Shown: one piece after another, positions 57,611 through 64,000 of the stretch | Layout of the letters: each line of letters opens with the position of its first letter | How positions within the stretch are numbered: position 1 is the stretch's first letter | Source: Shewanella benthica KT99 | GTDB lineage: Bacteria > Pseudomonadota > Gammaproteobacteria > Enterobacterales > Shewanellaceae | Reading direction: 5' to 3' | DNA: 64,000 nucleotides | Assembly (NCBI RefSeq): GCF_000172075.1 | Contig: NZ_ABIC01000016.1 | Location: forward strand, 19,356-83,355 | Translations under genes and position numbers: made by a program | The notes under the pieces: model-generated | The model's input: only the letters and a program-made list of their open reading frames with translations | What the model was told of the DNA's origin: nothing | Database searches by the model: none

Positions 57611-58207
57611 TTAATAACCACAATGTTGCTTTTCGCAGGGGATGCCGTCTCCATCGCCGTCCATCTTGGTTCCGGGACAGTTGTTATTGTAGAAGTTGGC
57701 TTCGGCACATGAGCGCATCTGGCTGCAGTATTGTTTTCCTGATTCACAGCGGAGACTTTCTTTAGGCTGAGTCCATTGTATCTGTTCGGCGGTGGGTTCC
57801 TGCTGGAGTTCATTGGTGACTTGGATTGGTGCGTTTGATTGCTCAGAGAGAGCTTCATATCTTTTAAAGCCGAATACACCTAAGCCAAGAATGATCAGCA
57901 GTGGAATGAGTATGATGCTTGATGATTTGCTTTTTTTGCTTTGATTGGCGTTACTTGCACGTCTTGGAGTCGTAGAAGCTGAAATAACTGCGACGCCCTT
58001 TATGCTGGCGTTGATGGCCTTGAATTTGCCATCGGCTTGTTGCTGGGTTCTATACTCAATCGAATCGCCGACGATGGGCTTTCTGGCCATATGCTTAAGC
58101 TCTGAGATATGAATAAACACATCTTTGCCATTAGCTGTTTCCGGTTCGATAAAACCAAATCCCTTGTCATTTTTCCAGCGAACTAGAATTCCTTTTTCCA
58201 TGTTCAT
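57611..58207 (-). CDS. Cold-shock domain, transmembrane helix and excalibur domain fusion
   Basis: 198 residues. An N-terminal cold-shock domain with RNP1 DKGFGFIEPE and RNP2 DVFIHISEL (about residues 1-70) is followed by a basic Ser-rich linker. A single hydrophobic helix comes next (SSSIILIPLLIILGLGVFGF). The C-terminal Cys-rich excalibur domain ends DGDGDGIPCEKQHCGY, a DxDxDGxxCE calcium-binding-like motif. The layout puts the nucleic-acid-binding part in the cytoplasm and the excalibur part in the periplasm. The start MNMEKG at 58207 or M3 at 58201 are both plausible. The role is unknown. Confidence 0.87.
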   Translation of the reverse strand: MNMEKGILVRWKNDKGFGFIEPETANGKDVFIHISELKHMARKPIVGDSIEYRTQQQADGKFKAINASIKGVAVISASTTPRRASNANQSKKSKSSSIILIPLLIILGLGVFGFKRYEALSEQSNAPIQVTNELQQEPTAEQIQWTQPKESLRCESGKQYCSQMRSCAEANFYNNNCPGTKMDGDGDGIPCEKQHCGY

Positions 58208-58353
58208 GTTTTTACTCTTAATTGTGCTAGTTATAAGATTGAACCATTAAAGTGTGAATAGAGCTTGGTGTCTGTAATTTTGATCAAGTTTGTTGATTAT
58301 TAACGGGGAAACGGAGATTAATGGTGCAGGGGATTATGTAGACATAGAGCTGG

Positions 58354-58404
58354 TGACAAAAAAATAAGACCGCCCAAAATTATTTGGGTAAATTTTGGCT
58401 GGCC
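58354..58404 (-). terminator. Minus-strand terminator, copy 1 of a repeated hairpin
   Basis: GACCGCCCAAAATT pairs with AATTTTGGCTGGCC around a nine-base loop; the minus-strand 3' side is a run of seven T (from GACAAAAAAATAAG). It ends transcription of the gene at 58478. It is nearly identical in layout to 59421-59472. Confidence 0.8.
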
Positions 58405-58477
58405 TTATCTAGTTTTATTAGAAGCGTTGTTAGCGGTGAGTTCCATGATATTTTGCTGTCACAAAATATAGCCAAGT

Positions 58478-59041
58478 TTACTGAGTTGTTCCATAACGGT
58501 TTATCAATAGACCTAAAATTTCTCCACTCGCCTGATTAGCATTATCGCCAGACGCATTAATAATAATCATCATCACAGCAATATTTTCTTCAGGAATAAT
58601 CATCCATTCTGCCAGCCAAAAGGTATTCGAACCTCCGTGAGTCAATATTTTTTCTTTTGCCCAATCGACATTGAAAGCTCCCCAGCCCATGGCATAACCG
58701 TCATCTACCGCTTGGTGCAGTATTTGAAATGAGCTTGCTTCAAGAATGTTGTTCTCACCACGACTACCCTCAAGATGGGCCATTAAGTACTTAGCCAAAG
58801 AATTTAAATCGGCATTAACCCTACCCGCTGGACCTAAAACGAAAGGAACATAAACACCGTCCGAAGGTTTGCGAGCATGCCAGCTGGCATTATTATAATA
58901 ATGGCCACTGGCTTGCTGGGAAGAGTCATCTAAATTTGGTGGGCCAAATCCAGTATTATTCATATCCAGCGGAGAAAATAGTTCATCTTGAATTAAAATA
59001 AAAGTTAAGTTAAAACAACTTGATAGGTTTGTGTTTGTCAT
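58478..59041 (-). pseudogene. Serine hydrolase (beta-lactamase-like), C-terminal half only
   Basis: From DELFSPLDMNNTGFG onward the sequence is the C-terminal half of class C beta-lactamase-type serine hydrolases, with 'LGPAGRVNADLNSLAKYLMA' and KILTHGGSN (KTG-like box as HGG). The active-site SxxK and YxN motifs, which lie in the missing ~200 N-terminal residues, are absent. The first ~18 residues of the ORF have no homology. It is a truncated pseudogene, probably inactive. Confidence 0.78.
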
Positions 59042-59214
59042 GTTTTGGCTTGGGGTTTTGTGGCGCTGGATTAAATTTTACAGTTCGATTATTTGACACT
59101 CGCTAGTTTCGAACCATAATTTAGTTTTTTATGTTGTACTTTTCTTTGAAGTTGAAATAAGTCTCCGCTATCACTTTTTAGATTGATGTCATCATTTTAT
59201 ATGGATATTTTATA

Positions 59215-59358
59215 ATGAATCAAATAAACCAAAGTATTGTTGAAATTAGTGATATTTCTAAAAATAATGCCGTGTTGGCGCAGAAAGTAAATACCAACGG
59301 TGTTGAAGTGAATGTTAATGCAAGCTTGATTGATGCCTTGAGTACAACATTTAGATAG
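59215..59358 (+). pseudogene. Short ORF resembling the tail of a methyl-accepting chemotaxis protein
   Basis: 47 residues: MNQINQSIVEISDISKNNAV then LAQKVNTNGVEVN... ending LSTTFR. The spacing of 'INQ...IS..S..NA.L' is like the C-terminal signalling tail of MCPs. No other MCP part is upstream, and no good Shine-Dalgarno is present. It may be a remnant or an unrelated small ORF. Confidence 0.4.
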
Positions 59359-59420
59359 GGGCATTGACAGCTGTACTAAGAATTAATAGTGCGGCGGCTT
59401 TTATCGAAATTGAGCGGGTG

Positions 59421-59472
59421 ACAAAAATATGGCCGCCCACAACTCCTGATTGGAATTAATTGTGGCTGGCCC
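59421..59472 (-). terminator. Minus-strand terminator, copy 2 of a repeated hairpin
   Basis: GGCCGCCCACAA pairs with TTGTGGCTGGCC. Relative to copy 1 the stem has compensatory changes (CCAAAA/TTTTGG versus CCACAA/TTGTGG), and the T run follows on the minus strand. It ends the gene at 59512. Confidence 0.8.
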
Positions 59473-59511
59473 TTATTTATTTTTAAAAGCAGCGCTGTTA
59501 GCTGTGTGGGA

Positions 59512-59763
59512 TTATTTCTGTAGTTGTGCCTTGGCGGCTGCAACTTTTGAGAAATCCAGGCCTAGTTCAACAACGGCTTCTTTTATCAGGGCAGGTTTTT
59601 GCATGACTAGCCCCATTAGCTGTTGAAGCTTCTCTGGTGGTATGCCTAATTGACCGATAGTGGTCATCGCCGCCATAGGATTTTCGGTTAGAGTCTGGAA
59701 CAGGTCTTTAATTTGTGCGTCACTGACATTGTGTTCTTTTAAGATCGCAAGAATGGGATTCAT
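59512..59763 (-). CDS. DUF2999 family protein
   Basis: 83 residues from ATG 59763 (MNPILAILKEHNVSDAQIKD); the earlier start lacks a ribosome-binding site. It matches DUF2999: 'LFQTLTENPMAAMTTIGQLGIPPEKLQQLMGLVMQ' then 'LIKEAVVELGLDFSKVAAAK'. A small helical cytoplasmic protein found in Shewanella and Vibrio, function unknown. A terminator follows. Confidence 0.85.
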   Translation of the reverse strand: MNPILAILKEHNVSDAQIKDLFQTLTENPMAAMTTIGQLGIPPEKLQQLMGLVMQKPALIKEAVVELGLDFSKVAAAKAQLQK

Positions 59764-60022
59764 TGCACTACCTTGTATGATTTTCAAGTTAAACAGGCAT
59801 CGATTCTATCACTCATCAAAGCGCATTTCTGGGCTTTGAAAAAATATATGTGTCTGATCATTTTCCTGCTTATTCACTCGTTAGATTGCTAGTTTGATTG
59901 ATTAACCATGAGGCTATTAATAGCTCAGTTTTTTAGTTTCTAGTCAGAACTCTAGGCGTAGAGGCCGCTAAGTACCGCTAGATAAAGGAGATTGATACAA
60001 GCGCTGAGTGGATAATGAGATG

Positions 60023-60865
60023 CTAGGGATCGATATAGCTATTGAAAATTGTGTCACCTTGCTCCTCTCTCACTTCGGCTAATGTTTGCCAAAACTTTAG
60101 CGTCAGTTCTGAATGTTGCTGGTACCACTGGTGAGACACAGGCATATACAAATTTACGTGCATAAAATCTTCCTTTAATGTCGTTAGCTCATCGGTTAAT
60201 TTCAGCTGGTTAATGATGTTTTGGCCTATGTATTTCTCAATCACATAGCCATCGAGCCTTCCTCTGACGAGTAGGGTAAATCCTTCATTTGGCGTTAAGT
60301 TGTTGGCGGGTAATGTGCCTAACTTAGACAGTTTGTCATGGGCGATATAACCTAATGGTGCAGCCACACCTAATTTCAGCCCTGAAAATTGTCCGTTGCT
60401 CCATTTTAGGTTCGAGTGCTTATGGATAAATACTCGATATCTGGCTCGCCATAAACGTTGATCTAAATTGATACTGCCATTTAGCTTAGGGAATACCCCC
60501 CAAGTCTCTCTTTCTTGTGTCCATATTGCCGCAAAAATAGCATCGATTTTCCCTTGGGCTAGATGTTGAATGCAACGTTTCCAAGGCAGTCTAACGAGTT
60601 GAATCGACAAGTTTGAAGTGTGTGCAGATGCAATAATTAAGTCCGTCAGGGTGCCGTGTAAACCAAGGGTTTTGCTATCGCTGATACTCTCTTTCGTTAT
60701 GAAGGGAAAATTGTTTTTATCTTCATAACAGATCCGCATGATGGCTTGTTCGCTTTTCATCAGCGGATCTTGGGTGATCGAGCTGTCGGCATTAGCCCTC
60801 TCCATGCTCCCTAGACTTATTATTGATAGCAGTAGCGCGAACAGGTGGCTGGTATGCTTAGACAT
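60023..60865 (-). CDS. Periplasmic amino-acid-type solute-binding protein (family 3)
   Basis: 280 residues from ATG 60865 (signal peptide MSKHTSHLFALLLSIISLGS, cleaved near ANA). SBP family-3 pattern: MRICYEDKNNFPF, 'GTLTDLIIASA', 'LVRLPWKRCIQHLAQGKIDAIFAA' and 'LKLGVAAPLGYIAHDKL'. The protein may bind amino acids or act as a sensor rather than part of a transporter, since no ABC genes are adjacent. The longer frame to 60967 lacks a signal. The broken gene at 56161 is a distant paralogue. Confidence 0.85.
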   Translation of the reverse strand: MSKHTSHLFALLLSIISLGSMERANADSSITQDPLMKSEQAIMRICYEDKNNFPFITKESISDSKTLGLHGTLTDLIIASAHTSNLSIQLVRLPWKRCIQHLAQGKIDAIFAAIWTQERETWGVFPKLNGSINLDQRLWRARYRVFIHKHSNLKWSNGQFSGLKLGVAAPLGYIAHDKLSKLGTLPANNLTPNEGFTLLVRGRLDGYVIEKYIGQNIINQLKLTDELTTLKEDFMHVNLYMPVSHQWYQQHSELTLKFWQTLAEVREEQGDTIFNSYIDP

Positions 60866-61160
60866 AAAAGAGAACCAAAATGAAACGAATGAGGTTAGAT
60901 GTTGAGAGTCGTTATGATACTTAATCACAATTTGATCCATATACGCCTTGCTCACAATATTGATCACCCTACTAATCAGGGGGTATACCGATTGAAATTA
61001 TTTCACTATCTATATTAAACGGATTCACTAGTCTCAAGTTTAGTTGATGTAGCTTGTTTGGTGGGCTTTAGTGTAATCGATGGCGAATTGGCGTAAGCAG
61101 AAAGTAAAAAAGGTGACTAGGCGCTTAACTACAGAGTCTAATCACCTACATTTATCCAGG

Positions 61161-61896
61161 TTAATAAGCCCCTGCTGCGCCGGGGAAGACCACTGGGCTG
61201 GTGTTGCCGTTAGCGCTTACGCTGGCGACGCCATATAGGTAGTTGTCGATGACGCCATTGATGCCTTCGATGTTAGCTATCATGTCGTTGTTAAGTACCG
61301 CTTGTACCTGCCAGTGTTGATCTTTGGCATATTGAGCGAGTGCTGCGCCGCCATAGAGGCCCTGCTCTTCGCCAGATAGCGCGGCATAGATAATAGTGCC
61401 TGCAAACTGATATTTAGACAGTACCCTGGCGGCTTCGATGGCTCCGGCCACACCGGATGCATTATCGTTGGCACCGGGTGATATAGAGGTCGAGTCCATC
61501 ACCTCTGTGACGCGAGAATCGATATCTCCGCTCATCATCACCACACGCTTAGGCTCGAGCGTACCGCGCTGGATGGCAATGACATTGACGACTTCAGTAG
61601 AATGAGGGATACGCTTGCGTCACAGTGTCGGATAAAGTTATCACCTCCAGACAGCCGCCACAGTCAGTAGATATGCGTTCAAACTCATTTTTAATCCAAC
61701 GTCTGGCCGCGCCTATGCCCTGGGTATCAGACTCGGTCTCTGACAAGGTGTGGCGGGTTCCGAAGCTCACCAACTTCTCGACATTACTGCGCAGTCTGTC
61801 GGCGCTTGGCGCCGTGGCAATATCATAAAGGGAGTCTGGGTGGGCATGGAAACCTCGATTTATTATTATTTTGTTTCTTACTCTATCAAAAAACAA
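61161..61896 (-). pseudogene. M28-type secreted aminopeptidase, frameshifted and deleted
   Basis: The N-terminal ORF (from 61896) has LYDIATAPSADRLRSNVEKL and VSFGTRHTLSE, then shifts near 61605 where QAYPSFY should be RIPHSTEVV. The second ORF has the M28 zinc motifs 'ISPGANDNASGVAGAIEAAR' and LSGEEQGLYGG. Near 61248 'INGVIDNYLYGVASVSANGN' appears to join the catalytic domain to the far C-terminal FnIII-like end (SPVVFPGAAG); ~200 codons seem lost at a VIDN microhomology. The signal peptide is also missing. It is not functional. Confidence 0.85.
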
Positions 61897-62160
61897 CTCA
61901 TAAATGGCAGGGTTACACCGAGGAATTGTTAGTCGATATGTCTTGCTAGTTATCCAAGGTTACCCAGTAAATCATGCCAACATTAACAGGGATACTAGAT
62001 CAATCTGTGTTGAGTTCCGTTTCCCGCGAGGATGAGGGCAAGTCTATTGCTAGAGTGCGTGTAACTAATTATCGATTGGTATGAATGCGCTTGCTACAAA
62101 ACCTGCTTTTTTAGGTATAATTTCATTCACTGATACCCATTAATTAACACTGTAGGCCAT

Positions 62161-62655
62161 ATGATTATTTTTACGACGAATTTAGGTGATATTGAGATTG
62201 AGCTCGATTTCGAACGTGCGCCTGTGAGTGCGAAGAACTTCCTGAAATACTGCGAGGATGGCTTCTATGAAGGTACTATTTTTCACCGTGTGATCAAGGG
62301 GTTTATGGTGCAGGGCGGTGGCATGACTGTCGATTTAGAAGAGAAGCCTACACGTGCGGCTATCGTTAACGAAGCCAATCGTGGTCTTAAGAATGTCAAA
62401 GGCACTCTCGCCATGGCTCGCACCGATGCGCCGCACTCGGCCACCGGCCAATTCTTTATTAATCTTGGCAATAATGATTTTCTCGATCACACCGGCACGA
62501 CTAATGACGGTTGGGGTTACGCCGTATTTGGTGCTGTTACTTCAGGTATGGACGTGGTTAGGAAGATGGAGAAGGCCAGAACCACGTCGAAGATGGGACA
62601 CGATGATGTGCCACGCGAGCCTATTATCGTCGAGAAGGTCACGATTAATTACTAG
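62161..62655 (+). CDS. ppiB: Cytoplasmic cyclophilin-type peptidyl-prolyl isomerase
   Basis: 164 residues: MIIFTTNLGDIEIELDFERA, FHRVIKGFMVQGGGMT, 'LAMARTDAPHSATGQFFINL' and 'YAVFGAVTSGMDVV'. The catalytic Arg (FHRV) is present. Accelerates proline isomerisation during folding. GTAGGCC precedes the ATG. No signal peptide, so cytoplasmic (PpiB). A terminator follows. Confidence 0.96.
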   Translation: MIIFTTNLGDIEIELDFERAPVSAKNFLKYCEDGFYEGTIFHRVIKGFMVQGGGMTVDLEEKPTRAAIVNEANRGLKNVKGTLAMARTDAPHSATGQFFINLGNNDFLDHTGTTNDGWGYAVFGAVTSGMDVVRKMEKARTTSKMGHDDVPREPIIVEKVTINY

Positions 62656-62734
62656 GATACGAGTCAAAGGAGCCAACTGACCTTAGGCAAAGATGACTTT
62701 TTAATGCCTAAAACAGCAAGTTTATAATCTTTAT

Positions 62735-62766
62735 AACCCCAAAACCTCTTGGTTTTGGGGTTTTCT
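62735..62766 (+). terminator. Rho-independent terminator of ppiB
   Basis: AACCCCAAAACC, loop TCTT, GGTTTTGGGGTT plus TTTC. Confidence 0.88.
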
Positions 62767-62878
62767 ACTGTAAGGCAGCGGCTTTCTTATAAGCTCAGTA
62801 TTGACAGTAATCCTATTGTGGAGAACGACGACTTGCTTTAGTTTACAGTGCTAACCTTTCAAAGAACTGGTAGTAAAA

Positions 62879-63256
62879 ATGGAACTAAGCTGTCATTGCG
62901 GTAATGTGAAAATCACAGTTACTCACTCCCCTGAAACACTCACTTCCTGTAACTGCTCCACCTGTAATCGCTGTGGGTCCTTGTGGGGCTATTATAAGCC
63001 AGATGAAGTTCAGCTGTCGTTGATCACCGATATTGCGGGGACCAGTGTGCCAGCCACTAAGGCTTATAAGTGGGGAGATGAGTATATCGAGTTTCATCAC
63101 TGCCAAAATTGTGGTTGCCTGACTCATTATGTCACCACGGATAAAGTCCCCGATGCTAAATACGGCATTAACTTCCGCATGGCACCTATCGCTAAGATGA
63201 AAGATATCAAGGTAAGGCATTTCGATGGTGCAGATAGCTGGCAGTATTTAGATTAG
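62879..63256 (+). CDS. GFA (CENP-V/GFA) family zinc protein
   Basis: 125 residues with the GFA zinc pattern: LSCHCGNVK, 'TSCNCSTCNRCGSLWGYY' and 'HHCQNCGCLTHY' (two zinc sites). GFA proteins were first linked to glutathione-dependent formaldehyde activation, but this activity is not established for most members. Frame and length are normal. Confidence 0.9.
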   Translation: MELSCHCGNVKITVTHSPETLTSCNCSTCNRCGSLWGYYKPDEVQLSLITDIAGTSVPATKAYKWGDEYIEFHHCQNCGCLTHYVTTDKVPDAKYGINFRMAPIAKMKDIKVRHFDGADSWQYLD

Positions 63257-63467
63257 TGCCAATTGGTATGGCCATGAAGATCCATATACTGATGCTAACT
63301 TCATTGCATTAGGTAAGTCTTAATATGCTCGTTATCTATAACGTCGTAGGCAACAAACCCGCTGGCTACAATACCTGTTAAAGAAAGTGAGAGCTTAATT
63401 GAACAGTTCATCGAGTCGATAGTATTGCAGCTTACTTTCTCCTGAAGCCTCTTGCTGACTCGCGATT

Positions 63468-63920
63468 TTACACCTCTTCGCGGCTACCCGATTTCCCTGT
63501 GATAGGCCGGTATTTACTCAGTCCTAGAAGTCGGCAGATAAGGGGAAGTAGCTTGCTACCCAGTTTCTCACCCAGTCTAACGTCTTGTCGTTTACCCAAT
63601 AGTAATGAAGGCTGGATTATGCTGAGCCGCTGAAAGCCTAACTCAATGACTTTAGCCTCTAATTCACCTTTCATCTTTAAATAGGCGCTGTGACTGCTAG
63701 GGTTAGCCCCGCTGGAGGAGACCATTAGATAATGACTCACACCCTTGGCCAGAGATAGTTTGGCGGCTAGATATTGATAGTCGATATCTAGCCGTCTTTG
63801 TCGTATTGTTTGTGATAGTGGCGGCTAATTTTATGTAGCGTTCCTCGAAAAATAAAGGGGATTCAAGGCTAGCAGCTCCGTGGCGCGGCTGTTATCCAAT
63901 AACTGTTTACTCGGAATGGT
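63468..63920 (-). pseudogene. NAD(P)H-binding oxidoreductase remnant
   Basis: The frame up to ~63740 reads YLMVSSSGANPSSHSAYLK to 'LSIIQPSLLLGKRQDVRLGEKL', typical of atypical SDR/NAD-epimerase proteins (oxidoreductase HTATIP2-like). Upstream fragments LSQTIRQ...DIDYQYLAAKLSLAKGV and SKQLLDNSRATELLA are readable in other frames with stops between. The N-terminal Rossmann GxxGxxG region is gone. It is a remnant, probably inactive. Confidence 0.75.
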
Positions 63921-64000
63921 ATAATGATGATTTCACATTTTTATCGCCATTATATTAAAGAAATATCAAATCATTCTCAGTTTGTTTTATGAATTCTTTT

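Overview
This 64 kb window is chromosomal DNA from a marine gammaproteobacterium, almost certainly a Shewanella. The basis is the combination of protein families and their divergence: DarP, TldE/PmbA, RapA, RraB, a PhoH-like ATPase, a Qnr homologue close to QnrA, and many palindromic intergenic repeats. No rRNA, tRNA, CRISPR array or prophage was seen. A striking feature is gene decay. About a dozen loci are frameshifted, carry nonsense codons, or have internal deletions, which fits a lineage undergoing genome reduction, such as deep-sea or psychrophilic shewanellae (inference).

Layout. 0-6 kb: darP (partial) and pmbA, then an arsenic operon of arsR (frameshifted), acr3, an ArsJ-type GAPDH and arsJ, preceded by a clear dyad operator. 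6-9 kb: repeat-rich decayed DNA with remnants of a purine nucleoside phosphorylase and a DUF3465 gene, then an AGCS sodium/amino-acid symporter. 9.5-16 kb: hupB, several small envelope or secreted proteins, a TraB/GumN protein, cheD and a MaoC-like protein. 16-18.6 kb: a decayed ISAs1 transposase against the 5' end of a broken formate-tetrahydrofolate ligase gene (fhs). 18.8-24 kb: small membrane proteins, then a putative zinc-uptake cluster (DUF2946-like protein, His-rich outer-membrane barrel, ZnuA-like binding protein, ZnuB-like permease, no ATPase seen) and a PlsC-family acyltransferase. 24-28 kb: rraB, a response regulator with a CheC-like domain paired with a diguanylate cyclase, and an enoyl-CoA hydratase pseudogene. 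28-41 kb: a DUF3530 protein, rapA, the PhoH-like ATPase, a large hybrid histidine kinase, a zinc metalloprotease and a small secreted repeat protein. 41-48 kb: an RND pump gene broken by a ~1 kb deletion, its adaptor and a divergent LysR regulator, then a translationally coupled MATE-qnr pair. 48-51 kb: groES-groEL behind a sigma-32 promoter, followed by tandem hairpin repeats. 51-64 kb: an accessory region with a decayed IS4-type transposase, a D-aminoacylase-like amidohydrolase, a cold-shock/excalibur membrane protein, several truncated genes, ppiB and a GFA-family protein.

Functional groups: arsenite efflux (Acr3) plus arsenate detoxification through 1-arseno-3-phosphoglycerate (GAPDH and ArsJ); zinc scavenging; signalling (hybrid kinase, REC-CheC with GGDEF, CheD); drug tolerance (MATE plus Qnr; the RND pump is probably dead); and protein and RNA homeostasis (GroESL, RapA, RraB, PpiB).
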